Shown here: piece by piece, positions 10,201-18,283 of the stretch
Numbering within the stretch: the first letter of the stretch is position 1
How the letters are laid out: the number at the start of each line of letters is the position of its first letter
Assembly (NCBI GenBank): GCA_964460115.1
Contig: CAYWPR010000034.1
Coordinates: 1-64,000 of the forward strand
Source: JAEUJZ01 sp964460115
GTDB taxonomy: Bacteria; Myxococcota_A; Polyangia; Palsa-1104; JAEUJZ01
Direction: 5' to 3'
Length of the DNA: 64,000 nucleotides
The notes under the pieces: model-generated
Seen by the model: only the letters and a program-made list of their open reading frames with translations
Databases searched by the model: none
Told to the model about the DNA's origin: nothing
Made by a program: the position numbers and the translations under genes

Positions 10201-11075
10201 CCCTGGTTCGGCGCATGGTGGCTGAGGTTGCCGCTGACCTCTTCGATGCGCAGGGCGGTCAGGTTGCTCTTATCGTTGTGCGGCGGCTGGCCACAGACCC
10301 CAATACGGCAGTGCGGGTGCGCGCCGAAGTCCTGCTGGCGCGACTGATGCAGCGCAAAGCCACGGCTCTTGCGGCGGGAAGTGGCGAAAAACCCGCGGCC
10401 GCGCGTGCAAAATTGCTCGATTCGGAAACCGCTGCCGCCAACTTGGCAGGGGCGGTTGATGGCGGTGCATCCGATGCCGGCGATGCGGGCGATGCCGGCG
10501 CCGCCAGAGATTTCGCTGCGACCGGCCGCGTCGAAAGCGCGCCATCGCCAGCGATTGACGAAAACTTTGGTGACAAAGGCCAACCAGAGCCCAAAAGCGG
10601 ACGTACCGCGTCGGCTTTACCCAGCGAACAGTTGGCCCGTGATGGACTGGCTTCTTTCGCTCGCGCCGACTACAAAAAAGCGCAGCGTCAGCTAGAAAAA
10701 TCCATCGCCCTGTGCAGCCGCGACCGGCAACATGCGGCCGTTTGTGCCGCCTCATCCTGTGAAGTGCAATTGCGCCTAGGCCAGATTTACGAAAAGCAGA
10801 AGAAATGGCCGGAAGCAATGAGCGCTTATCAGCAGGTCTTGGCCCTATGCGCACAAGTACGCGGCAAAGCAGAGATAAAGGTCGCAGCGCAAGCCGGGGT
10901 GGAGCGCTTGAATTCGCGCCTGGGACAGGTTGTGATTCCTCGCAAGACCAAGCGCGGCTGTCAGGAAGACACGATTTGGCTGCCGCCGGGCGTTCACAGC
11001 CTGAAAGTCGACGACAAGTTTGAGCAAATTCAGGTGCGTGCCCGCGAGAGCGTAAAAGTTGGTACCTGCCGCTAG
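7206..11075 (+). CDS. Membrane Ser/Thr protein kinase with C-terminal HEAT and TPR repeats
   Basis: 1289 residues. A Pro/Ser-rich N-terminus precedes a Hanks-type kinase domain (about 45-345) with a glycine loop LSHGGMGVVYKA, VALKV lysine near 74, HRDMKPDN (D167), DFG (D190) and APE near 252. About 60 residues separate DFG from APE, so the activation segment carries a long low-complexity insert. One transmembrane helix follows (about 379-400, LLPVVVALGLMIVGYLGY). The large C-terminal half (about 415-1045) is a run of HEAT-like repeats (recurring VRxxAAxALGxLGD patterns), then an Ala/Asp/Gly linker, a TPR segment (about 1135-1240) and a short beta domain ending VKVGTCR. The topology puts the kinase in the cytoplasm and the repeats outside the membrane, implying signal capture by protein binding. 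No good Shine-Dalgarno precedes the start; ATG at 7254 is an alternative. Confidence 0.9.
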   Translation: MSAEQPGNRPPPPVGPMRGSSAKKAPSSPGESGPPSDIVGTVIHGKYQVLQRLSHGGMGVVYKARHMALDTLVALKVLLKSEEPGAQERFLSEARLASKVRHPNTVYISDVGELEDGRAFLEMEFLDGRTLAADLVRGPIELLRACQIVMQIARGLQAVHDKGIIHRDMKPDNVFLVEQDGAQDFVKIVDFGIAKVARQGDTPGDGTSPITAAEAGLDAKGDSDSGAIPMPRSNSYTLPGKVMGTPGYMAPEQLQALRLDVRVDQYALGCIFYQMIAGRPVYQARGLQTLMMRHLMEKPLPLRKRCPKADIPASLDALVMRLLAREPDDRFASMREVELALQREIDLLLIARGDKIPVGSLTGQQVRSGIAGRWRRRDGVLWLLPVVVALGLMIVGYLGYRRFYQPRIKGSEIPGGILSRELAELRQRALIVLLSDAHSGILDLQGSAMLALGQTRDPDLRKELEDALTSAEPQIRAQAAVALGNLGNRLAISALAGLLEQSGPSRAGGHIENPQVKIAAAGALRQLGDPRGQRFLELTVDNKDADVQFRGALLFCDQGPRDVQRVLRAYSQRQGLPQSTLLNITACLARAGDTASLQRLHAQVSEVGPSELRLAAATKLAQLGDTEGLKYLRDAARKRDREQILAARELALLDESDGLDLFRQMVGNQEAQSLVRQLACDGLGGVGESIDVRRLVGLLGERDRYLRQAGARAIVQIAGRDPGLLSLQSMHWAQEAISDPDALVRESAAAILGDSLHAGAVTLLTRLLKDRDTRVRRSAAIALGKRKDEATVRALDGALLDTDREVRIESLRSLTQVGAALNSPGLARVSAKVRDSLLAMAKGQTGAATPERVIASGLLLRLGDVSQAQKLREWLGATDAELRRLALDQLPLTQDELAALLRDSAVEVRFLAARRLAALGDRRALPVLQDITAHGGSKAIIAYGLLRRLTPGLSTLNPVERLLLDPDPANRMEAVEAMAGLPLFEAEPYLIRASRDREPLVRRMVAEVAADLFDAQGGQVALIVVRRLATDPNTAVRVRAEVLLARLMQRKATALAAGSGEKPAAARAKLLDSETAAANLAGAVDGGASDAGDAGDAGAARDFAATGRVESAPSPAIDENFGDKGQPEPKSGRTASALPSEQLARDGLASFARADYKKAQRQLEKSIALCSRDRQHAAVCAASSCEVQLRLGQIYEKQKKWPEAMSAYQQVLALCAQVRGKAEIKVAAQAGVERLNSRLGQVVIPRKTKRGCQEDTIWLPPGVHSLKVDDKFEQIQVRARESVKVGTCR

Positions 11076-11326
11076 TTTCGATTCCTTCCTACATGTCGGA
11101 TTTTTCGTACGGATGTGCGTGAGCAAGGCTGCGGCGCCAGGTACAATTACGGATGGATTCCGCAAAATACCCATGAGACAGTAAATTCGTTTCTCGTGTC
11201 CTGTTCATAGATGGGCGACCCGTGTTGCTTAGGTCTTATTTGGGGCGGACGACGCACGATAAAGTTCATTGAGCTTTGCTCGAACCGGGGACAACCAAGC
11301 CCTGCTTGGAGCGAAGGAGGATATAG

Positions 11327-11866
11327 ATGGGGCTACAAAAACAAACGATAGGAATTCTTTGCGCAGGAATTCTTGGCGCATGCAGTGGTTCGAATACCGG
11401 CAACATGAACATCGAGGATATGGCGATGCAGACCATGATGGATCTGCGAAAACCGGCAGATATGGCCCAAACTTCGATGGACATGACCGGCCAAGTGCCG
11501 GATATGGTGATGCCTCCGACGACGTTTAACGGCTGTACGGCCGCTTCATTTGTCGATCGCACGGCTGGCGGAGCTTCCCGTCAGGTAGATTTTGCCGTCG
11601 GCGGTAACTTTACCTACAGTCCTGCTTGCATTCTGATTGCCGCCGGACAAAGCGTTACTTTTGTCGGCTCGAGTACTACATTTAGCAGCCATCCGCTGCG
11701 TCCCGGCGTCGGTTCCAACGCCACGGCCGGCAGCCCGAACAATCCAATTACGGCGACCGCATCCGGTACCAGTGCCACCTTCACGTTTCCTACGGCCGGC
11801 CAGTATCCTTACAACTGCCAATTTCACAATGGCAGCGGTATGAATGGCGTGGTCAAAGTCCAGTAG
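11327..11866 (+). CDS. Cupredoxin (plastocyanin/azurin-like) lipoprotein
   Basis: 179 residues behind an excellent AAGGAGG. The signal peptide ends in a lipobox (ILGAC, Cys19). Residues about 25-65 form a Met/Asp-rich linker (PADMAQTSMDM), a style common in myxobacterial lipoproteins. The rest is a type I copper fold: one ligand His in SSHPLRPG and the C-terminal Cys-His-Met triad in YNCQFHNGSGMNGVV. It probably carries electrons or buffers copper at the cell surface. It stands between the kinase gene and the chemosensory operon, with no obvious redox partner next to it. Confidence 0.88.
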   Translation: MGLQKQTIGILCAGILGACSGSNTGNMNIEDMAMQTMMDLRKPADMAQTSMDMTGQVPDMVMPPTTFNGCTAASFVDRTAGGASRQVDFAVGGNFTYSPACILIAAGQSVTFVGSSTTFSSHPLRPGVGSNATAGSPNNPITATASGTSATFTFPTAGQYPYNCQFHNGSGMNGVVKVQ

Positions 11867-12149
11867 ACTGCGTACCTGCCTCTCGCGCTAAGTTCTGCCA
11901 AATTCAACGATTTCGAGCTTTTGCCGAACAATTCGAATGCTTCTTGGGTCCGGCGCTATGGGGCGCCTGAGATGAGAGCCGCTCGTACGAAGTCAGTAGA
12001 TAGATGACTTTATTGTACAGAGACCTCTTTGTAATCGAAATAGCGAGACAGATATATATATACATACCGAAATTATAAGAACTGCGGAATAGATAAATAC
12101 TACCTTCTTGGATTCAGAGATTATATATTTATAAGTAGGGGAGGGCTGT
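11867..12149 (+). promoter_or_regulatory. AT-rich leader and probable promoter of the chemosensory operon
   Basis: About 280 bp without a gene. From about 12000 the sequence becomes strikingly AT-rich (runs such as gatatatatatacata and gattatatatttataag) compared with its surroundings, ending in GGGGAGGG just before the ATG at 12150. It is the only upstream gap of any size for the seven-gene operon. I could not pick one convincing -35/-10 pair. Confidence 0.5.
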
Positions 12150-12518
12150 ATGGCTGCGATTCTAGTTATCGACGACAGCCCCACGGTCCGGGTATCCTTA
12201 AAGCTCGCCCTGGACCTAGATGGGCACGACGTCATGTGGCTTAACTCAGTTACTGAGATGGCGGGTCATCTACGCGACGGCTTGTTCGACCTGATTTTGC
12301 TCGATTTGCAGATGCCGACATTCTCGGGGCTAAGCTTGGGGGCGCTTTTGCGGTCCTATGACAAAAAGGAAACACCTATGGTGATTTATTCCTCGCGTCC
12401 TGTGACCGAACTGCGCGCCGTTGCCGAAAAACTGAATGCGGCTGCAATTTTTGAAAAGACCAGACCTATTAGCGACTTACGTACGCTGATTACGCAAGTG
12501 CTGGCCACCGCCAAGTGA
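12150..12518 (+). CDS. Stand-alone receiver (CheY-like response regulator)
   Basis: 122 residues consisting only of a receiver domain: acidic pair D8/D9 (VIDDSPTVR), phosphoacceptor D52 (LLDLQMPTFSG), the S/T switch in IYSSRP and the conserved Lys in FEKTRP. No output domain follows. It opens the chemosensory operon, 7 bp before cheW, so the CheA of this operon is its likely phosphodonor. In Wsp systems the output regulator carries a GGDEF domain; here a bare receiver would have to act by protein contact. Confidence 0.9.
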   Translation: MAAILVIDDSPTVRVSLKLALDLDGHDVMWLNSVTEMAGHLRDGLFDLILLDLQMPTFSGLSLGALLRSYDKKETPMVIYSSRPVTELRAVAEKLNAAAIFEKTRPISDLRTLITQVLATAK

Positions 12519-12525
12519 TCCAAAG

Positions 12526-12924
12526 ATGGAGCTGCAATTTATTACCATAGTCACTCGGGAACGGCGCTATCTGCTGCGTATTTCCGATATTCAGGAAATC
12601 ATTTCGATGCTGCTTTTGACTCCCATAGACGGGCAAAGCGGCGCATTTCGCGGAATGGCCAACGTGCGCGGCGCCATCATTCCGATCTTTGATCTCAGTG
12701 GTGAATACGCCCGCCTTTCACCGACGCGCTTCATCTTGATATGCCGTATCGCTGAACGGCAGGTCGGATTCATTGCCGATGAAGTGCACGATATCGTTGG
12801 AATTCTGGAAGAAAATTTGATTGAGCAGCCGATAGGCGGGGGAAAAAAACAAGTTTTGACTCGAATCGGGGATGAGGTGCTTTCCATTTTGGATCCGGCC
12901 GATGTACTTGCACGGATTTCTTAG
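12526..12924 (+). CDS. cheW: CheW-like coupling protein
   Basis: 132 residues forming a single CheW domain: opening strand FITIVTRERRYLLRISDIQEII, the central MANVRGAIIPIFDLSGEY and the closing VLSILDPADVLARI. It should bridge the receptor and the CheA kinase. It overlaps the cheR start by 23 bp. It is the first of two CheW genes flanking cheR, as wspB and wspD flank wspC. Confidence 0.9.
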   Translation: MELQFITIVTRERRYLLRISDIQEIISMLLLTPIDGQSGAFRGMANVRGAIIPIFDLSGEYARLSPTRFILICRIAERQVGFIADEVHDIVGILEENLIEQPIGGGKKQVLTRIGDEVLSILDPADVLARIS

Positions 12925-14197
12925 TCTGCCGACTACGGGCCTTTCGCCCATCGAAGCACTGGCGGCGCAAATTGTGCAGCGCTTTGGCATCGATGTCGAT
13001 CGCACTCCGCCCCATGTTCGAACCGTTTTGGAGCAAGCCTTGGCCGAAGGGCTTGATGATGCGCTGCTAATGCAGCGGGTTCTATCTGTATGCTGCATTG
13101 GCGAGACGACGTTTTTGCGCCATCCGGAGCACCTTTCAGTGCTGCGCCACCTGGCGCCGCGGCTTCCCAGCGCCACCGAGGGCGCCCCGCTGCGGGTGTG
13201 GAGCGCCGGCTGTGCCACCGGAGAGGAAGCCTACAGTCTGGCTGCCGTACTTGAGCCGGTCTTGCCCGGAGGCGTATCTGTCATCGGCAGCGATTTGAAC
13301 GCCGACTTCATAAGTTGTGCCAGAAACGGCGAGTATCGGCCCTGGTCTACGCGTGGTGTGCAGCTTGACGACCCGCAGGTCGCCAATTGGCTGCATGTAG
13401 ATGGGGCTTTGGTGAAGGTCGACAAATCCCTTCGAGAACGGGTTCGCTTTTTCATCTGCAATTTGATGCTGGATGTGTATCCGACGGATTTAGATGTGAT
13501 TTTTTGCCGAAATGTTCTGCTTTATTTTCATCCGGGAGCCGTGGCCGCCATCTTTTCGCGCTTCGCGGCCAGTCTGCGCGTTGGCGGAGTCCTTTTTCTA
13601 GGCGGCGGAGATCCCTGGCCCACCGATCGGAAGTGCTGGGCCGAGGAAGTCGATGCTGGGGTGGTCTATTTTCGCCATCAAGAGGAAGCACGACCGGCGG
13701 CAAACGCGAACTTGCTTCGCGAAACTAGAGCGGCCAGCTCGCCCCCGCGTCCGCCGGTGCCCATCAAGAAAAGCGAAGCAGAAACCGATGCCTTCATGAT
13801 GGCGCGCGCTTTGGCCGCGCAAGGCCAGTTTGATGCCGCGCTGCGCATCTTGGATGATTTGAGCGAGCAGCATCCGCTGCTGGTGGCGCCGCACATCCTC
13901 ATGGCGATGGTTGCCAGCGAAGCTTTGTATCCGAGTCGCGCTGTGGTCGCCGCACGGCGTGCCTGTTTTCTGGTTCCGGAATCTCCGGTCGCGCACTTCC
14001 TGTTTGCGCAGGCGCTTTTTGCGCTCGGGGAAAAAAACCAAGCAGAGCACCATCGAAAAATTGCCGCAGAGCAGATTGCCAATCTGCCCGATAGTGGCCA
14101 AGCGCTGCCCCATGGCGAAGGGCTGACCATAAGACAGTTGAGGAAGATGATCGATGGACACGGGCGAATCATACGCAGCAAGCGCACCGGTGAGTGA
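12902..14197 (+). CDS. cheR: CheR-type receptor methyltransferase with TPR tail
   Basis: 431 residues from ATG 12902; ATG 12872 would add ten residues and lengthen the overlap with cheW. The N-terminal part carries CheR signatures: GETTFLRHPEHL, the SAM-binding VWSAGCATGEEAYS, SDLNADFI and the CRNVLLYF motif. The C-terminal part (about 290-400) holds TPR-like helices (ALAAQGQFDAALRILDDL...). CheR proteins methylate receptor glutamates with S-adenosylmethionine. The TPR-fused form is typical of WspC-type enzymes. Its tail overlaps the next cheW by 44 bp. Confidence 0.9.
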   Translation: MYLHGFLSLPTTGLSPIEALAAQIVQRFGIDVDRTPPHVRTVLEQALAEGLDDALLMQRVLSVCCIGETTFLRHPEHLSVLRHLAPRLPSATEGAPLRVWSAGCATGEEAYSLAAVLEPVLPGGVSVIGSDLNADFISCARNGEYRPWSTRGVQLDDPQVANWLHVDGALVKVDKSLRERVRFFICNLMLDVYPTDLDVIFCRNVLLYFHPGAVAAIFSRFAASLRVGGVLFLGGGDPWPTDRKCWAEEVDAGVVYFRHQEEARPAANANLLRETRAASSPPRPPVPIKKSEAETDAFMMARALAAQGQFDAALRILDDLSEQHPLLVAPHILMAMVASEALYPSRAVVAARRACFLVPESPVAHFLFAQALFALGEKNQAEHHRKIAAEQIANLPDSGQALPHGEGLTIRQLRKMIDGHGRIIRSKRTGE

Positions 14198-14711
14198 GAA
14201 CCTTAGCGGGCTTTCTTTGCTCGAAATCGAGCTTTTGAAGCTACGTTCCGCACGCTATGCGCGTCAGGAACGCACCCAGAGTGCGGAACGTCCGGACGCC
14301 GTTATGTTTGAGCGCAGTGGCGGACGATATGCAGTACTAGTCACCGACCTACGAGAAATTCGGCCGCTGAAACGCCTGTGCCATATTCCCGGGGCCTCTC
14401 GCGTCGTTCCCGGCGTATTTTACTACCGGGGGGAGATCCTCAGCGCTCATGACCTTGGCTGCTTTTTGCTGGAGCGTGAAGGGGCGACCGAGCCGCCGTG
14501 GGTACTGGTGTTGCAACACCAGGGCGAGCGGATTGGCCTGCTTGCCGATTCCATCACCAACATCGTTTCCGTATTGGCCGACGAGCTGCGCGCATTGCCT
14601 GTCACTTTGGGCGAGCGCAGCGACTGCTTTTACGGACTTCTGGAGGGGGGCGCGTTGCTTTTAAACCCCGCCCGACTGCTGCAGAATGCCACCTTTTCCA
14701 GCGCGTTTTAA
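14154..14711 (+). CDS. cheW: Second CheW-like coupling protein
   Basis: 185 residues. The start at 14154 has GAGGAAG at the right distance and lies inside the end of cheR. After about 55 variable residues comes a CheW domain: AVLVTDLREIRPLKRLCHIPG, VPGVFYYRGEILSAHDLGCFLL and ERIGLLADSITNIVSV. The extended N-terminus and position match the WspD role. It should couple the receptor at 14724 to CheA. Confidence 0.87.
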   Translation: MDTGESYAASAPVSENLSGLSLLEIELLKLRSARYARQERTQSAERPDAVMFERSGGRYAVLVTDLREIRPLKRLCHIPGASRVVPGVFYYRGEILSAHDLGCFLLEREGATEPPWVLVLQHQGERIGLLADSITNIVSVLADELRALPVTLGERSDCFYGLLEGGALLLNPARLLQNATFSSAF

Positions 14712-14723
14712 AAAGGAATGATC

Positions 14724-16145
14724 ATGACCACTGAAACCAAACTCGACAGCACTTCCGCCCTGCAAAAGAACACCAACAGCGAACTTGAGCGGCGCAAAAG
14801 CTATTTAATGTTCACGCCCGCTGATGAGACGCGCCTTATGTCCATTCGCGAGCTGGCTGCTCAGACGGCGCCAGGAGTGGTCGAGCGGTTCTATGAACAC
14901 CTTATGGGCAGCGAAGAGACGCGCTCGCACTTCCGCAATAAGAAGCACATTCAGAACGTCAAACGGACGCAGGTTCAATACTTTTCCGAACTGTTTGAAG
15001 GGACCTATGACGATACGTACTTGGAAAATCGAGTGCGCGTCGGGCAGACGCACGAACGGATTGGGCTTGGGCCACAATGGTACATAGGTGGCTACTGTCT
15101 TTATATGTGTCAGCTTTTGCCGGTGATTATGGGACATTTTCGCGAGGATCCGGAGACCGGCATCAATACCTTTCAAAGTCTGCTGAAGCTCATCTGCTTT
15201 GATATCTCTGTCGCCATTGACACCTACATCGATGCCATGTCGGAACGCGAAGCCGATCAAGTACGCAGCTTTGTCAGCGCTTTGAATAGCTTTTCGACCA
15301 ATCTGTCCAATGCCTCTTCAGGAATTCTTGGAGCGACGGGCAAACAGGCCGGCGCGGCGCAGCAGCAGGCCACAGCGATTTCGGAAGTGACCACGACGCT
15401 TGGTGAACTGCGCCAGACTTCGGTGCAGGCTTTGGAAAAAGCCGAAGCGGTGATTGGGGAATCCAATCGCTCTATGGAAGCTTCCAAGATTGGCGCCCAA
15501 TCCGTCGAAGCGGCGATTCAGGGAATGCGTGAAATTCGCGAACAAGTCGAAGCCATTGCGCAAAAGATCATTTCTCTTTCGGAACAGACGCAGCAAATCG
15601 GCGACATCATTACTTCGGTCAATGAAATCGCCGAACAGTCGAAACTATTGGCGCTAAACGCCGCCATCGAGGCCGCGCGCGCCGGCGAGCACGGCAAGGG
15701 CTTTGCGGTGGTGGCAACGGAAATTCGCAGCCTTGCCGATCAGTCCAAACAAGCCACGGCCCGGGTTCGCAAAATTCTTGGCGACATTCAAGCCGCAACA
15801 AACTCTGCCGTGGTGGTGACCGAAAAAGGAACCAAGAAGGTCGAAGCCGGAGTCAGCCTGGCCAATCAGGCCGGTGAAAGCATACATTTGCTTGGCCGCA
15901 CCATTGAGGAATCGGGCGCTGCGGCACGACTTATCGCCAACTCGGCGCGTCAGCAAAGTGTCGGAGTGCAGCAAGTTTCCGATGCCATGACGGCGATCAA
16001 TCAAGCGATGAATAGCAACGCCGCCGGCTTGCGTCAGACCGAAGAGGCATCGCAGAAACTGACCGAAATGACCGACAGCATGAAGAGTCTAGTAGAAACA
16101 TTCCTCAAGCCCAAGGTCAAGAAGACCGAATACAAGCTGGCCTAA
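14724..16145 (+). CDS. Globin-coupled soluble chemoreceptor (HemAT-like)
   Basis: 473 residues from ATG 14724, which lies 6 nt after AAAAGGA; the earlier ATG at 14718 touches that ribosome site. Residues about 20-175 are a protoglobin-type sensor domain with proximal His110 in RVGQTHERIGL and an aromatic/hydrophobic distal side. There is no transmembrane segment. The second half is a canonical methyl-accepting signalling hairpin whose tip reads QSKLLALNAAIEAARAGEHG. Globin-coupled receptors bind haem and respond to O2 or other gases. It sits between cheW and cheA, so it is the dedicated receptor of this operon, where Wsp systems have a membrane receptor. Confidence 0.93.
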   Translation: MTTETKLDSTSALQKNTNSELERRKSYLMFTPADETRLMSIRELAAQTAPGVVERFYEHLMGSEETRSHFRNKKHIQNVKRTQVQYFSELFEGTYDDTYLENRVRVGQTHERIGLGPQWYIGGYCLYMCQLLPVIMGHFREDPETGINTFQSLLKLICFDISVAIDTYIDAMSEREADQVRSFVSALNSFSTNLSNASSGILGATGKQAGAAQQQATAISEVTTTLGELRQTSVQALEKAEAVIGESNRSMEASKIGAQSVEAAIQGMREIREQVEAIAQKIISLSEQTQQIGDIITSVNEIAEQSKLLALNAAIEAARAGEHGKGFAVVATEIRSLADQSKQATARVRKILGDIQAATNSAVVVTEKGTKKVEAGVSLANQAGESIHLLGRTIEESGAAARLIANSARQQSVGVQQVSDAMTAINQAMNSNAAGLRQTEEASQKLTEMTDSMKSLVETFLKPKVKKTEYKLA

Positions 16146-16147
16146 TC

Positions 16148-18283
16148 ATGTCGAACGCGAATTCCGACGAAAGATCGAACCAGCTTTGGCAGATCTTTCT
16201 TGACGAGGCGAGCGAGCTTTTACGCCGCATTGAAGATCTGCTAAACGCCTGTTTGCAGACCGATCCGGCCCTTATGCAGGGCGGATGGCTGGAATTGCGT
16301 CGTGCTTTGCATACCTTAAAGGGCGCTGCTTCAGTCGCTGGGGCCGAAAACGTCAAAGTCGCTGTGCATGCATTGGAAGATCGGGTCGGTGCGGCTCCGC
16401 CCGCGGATGCCAATTCCATCGAGACTTTTTTGGCTGAGGTCGCGCGCATTCGCTTGATGCTGAACCAGAAATCAGAAGCGGGCGAGACGAGCGGCAAAGC
16501 GCCGGAAGAAGCAGTTCTGCCCACCGAAGGCGAATACCTGCGGATGCGGCCCGATCGCATCGACGCTCTGCATACTTTGGCCGGAGAGCTTGTGGTAACA
16601 CGCCTGCAACAGGCGGCACTGGCCGAACGTTTGTTGCAACTGCGCGATCAAACAGAGGAAGCGGTTCGCGCATTTCGCAAAATGGATTCGCTTTTGCGGC
16701 ATCAGCGCACGGTGCAGAACGCGGCGACCCTGGATGCGCTCGGCGCAAGCAGCCGTTCCGTATCCGGAATGCTGGCTGCCATCATGCATGAAGTCGGTAC
16801 CTTAAGCCGTGATCTGCCCGTGCTGAACGAACAGGCCGCAGTGGTCAGCGCCAGCCTGGAGGACAGCATTCGCGAATTGCGGCTGATGCCGCTACAGCCA
16901 TTTTTTCGCGAATATACCCAAGTGGTGCGTGACGCGGCCAAGGAGTGTGGCAAAAAGGCCAATCTGGTTGTGCGTGCAGAGGGCGCTGAAATCGATAGAG
17001 CGGTCATGCTGCGCCTGCGCGAGCCGCTTTTGCACATGGTTCGCAATGCCGTAGGACATGGCATTGAATCGCCCAAGGAACGCGTAATAAGTGGAAAATC
17101 CGAGACAGGGCGCGTTCTTTTAGAAGCGCGTTCCGAAGGAACTCGAGTCATCATTCAAATTGGCGATGACGGCGGTGGCATCGATCTGAATGCCGTGCGC
17201 AAAAGGGCGCAGGCTTTGCATCTTTTAGAAGCCAATCAGGAAGTGACCGAAAGCGAGATTTTGGAGCTTCTGGCGCATCCGGGCTTCTCGACGCAAGAGC
17301 GCACCGATCGGCTGGCTGGCCGAGGCATTGGACTCGACGTCGCTCGCGCCAGCGTTCATAGTCTGGGCGGCCGAATGAGCTTGCAGTTTCTGCAGGGCGT
17401 CGGCTGTACCTTCACGATTGAAGTGCCGATCACCGCGTCGAGCAACATCGGATTGCTGCTGCGCGTCAATCAGGACATTTATTGTGTCCTTTTGAACCAG
17501 GTCGATCGCGTCCTGCGTCTTTCGGTAAAGGATCTGCAAAGCTGCGAAGGACGCAGTACCGTAGACATTCAAGACGCGACCGTTGCTGCAGTGATCCTGT
17601 CGGAATTATTGGGTCTGCCCACAAGCGTTGCGCAAGAGCGCCGGCCGGCGGTGGTGCTCAGCCATGGAACGCAGCGACTGGTCCTTATTGTGGACGATTT
17701 GCCGGGTGAACAGGCATTGGTGATAAAGCCGCTTGGACGGGCCTTTGGCAACGCGCAGTTGTTTTTAGGCGGAGCTGTGCAGGCGGATCATTCGATCGTT
17801 CCGGTGCTCAATGTTCCGGCGCTGTTTGAGCGAGCCGCTTCTCGCCGGCCGGTTTCGAATTCGCTTGGGCTGCGGCCTAGTACCTTGCCGGAGGCGGCTT
17901 CGGTTCTGGTCGTCGATGACTCGCTGACTCTGCGGATGCTCTTGCGCAATATTTTGCAGACGGCTGGGTATGAAGTCACCGTGACTCAGGACGGGATGGC
18001 GGCGCTCGAAGAGCTGCAGCGGATGAAGCGCTGCGACCTTATCATCTCTGACTTACAGATGCCGCGCATGGACGGCTGCGAGCTGTGCAAAAAAGTGCGC
18101 AGCAGCAACCGGCCCAATTTGCCCCTTATGATCGTTACCTCAGTGGGCGATGCCGAAGAACAAGCCAAAGCGCTGGCTGCCGGCGCCGACGCCTATTTGA
18201 TAAAAGCCGAATTTGAGCAGGGTCACTTCTTAGACAAAGTTGCAGAGCTGATAGGATCGGTGCATGAAAGTCCTGCTAGTTGA
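16148..18283 (+). CDS. cheA: CheA-REC hybrid chemotaxis kinase
   Basis: 711 residues: Hpt (about 10-110, phosphorylated His55 in LHTLKGAA), dimerisation region from about 135, HATPase (N box HMVRNAVGHGIE, G boxes GDDGGGID and LAGRGIGLDV), CheW-like regulatory domain (about 420-560) and C-terminal receiver (about 590-700, D635 in SDLQMPRMDG). No separate P2 CheY-binding domain is obvious between Hpt and dimerisation regions. The fused receiver matches WspE/FrzE-type kinases, where it can compete for phosphate or relay it. It starts 3 bp after the receptor gene and overlaps cheB by 20 bp. Confidence 0.93.
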   Translation: MSNANSDERSNQLWQIFLDEASELLRRIEDLLNACLQTDPALMQGGWLELRRALHTLKGAASVAGAENVKVAVHALEDRVGAAPPADANSIETFLAEVARIRLMLNQKSEAGETSGKAPEEAVLPTEGEYLRMRPDRIDALHTLAGELVVTRLQQAALAERLLQLRDQTEEAVRAFRKMDSLLRHQRTVQNAATLDALGASSRSVSGMLAAIMHEVGTLSRDLPVLNEQAAVVSASLEDSIRELRLMPLQPFFREYTQVVRDAAKECGKKANLVVRAEGAEIDRAVMLRLREPLLHMVRNAVGHGIESPKERVISGKSETGRVLLEARSEGTRVIIQIGDDGGGIDLNAVRKRAQALHLLEANQEVTESEILELLAHPGFSTQERTDRLAGRGIGLDVARASVHSLGGRMSLQFLQGVGCTFTIEVPITASSNIGLLLRVNQDIYCVLLNQVDRVLRLSVKDLQSCEGRSTVDIQDATVAAVILSELLGLPTSVAQERRPAVVLSHGTQRLVLIVDDLPGEQALVIKPLGRAFGNAQLFLGGAVQADHSIVPVLNVPALFERAASRRPVSNSLGLRPSTLPEAASVLVVDDSLTLRMLLRNILQTAGYEVTVTQDGMAALEELQRMKRCDLIISDLQMPRMDGCELCKKVRSSNRPNLPLMIVTSVGDAEEQAKALAAGADAYLIKAEFEQGHFLDKVAELIGSVHESPAS

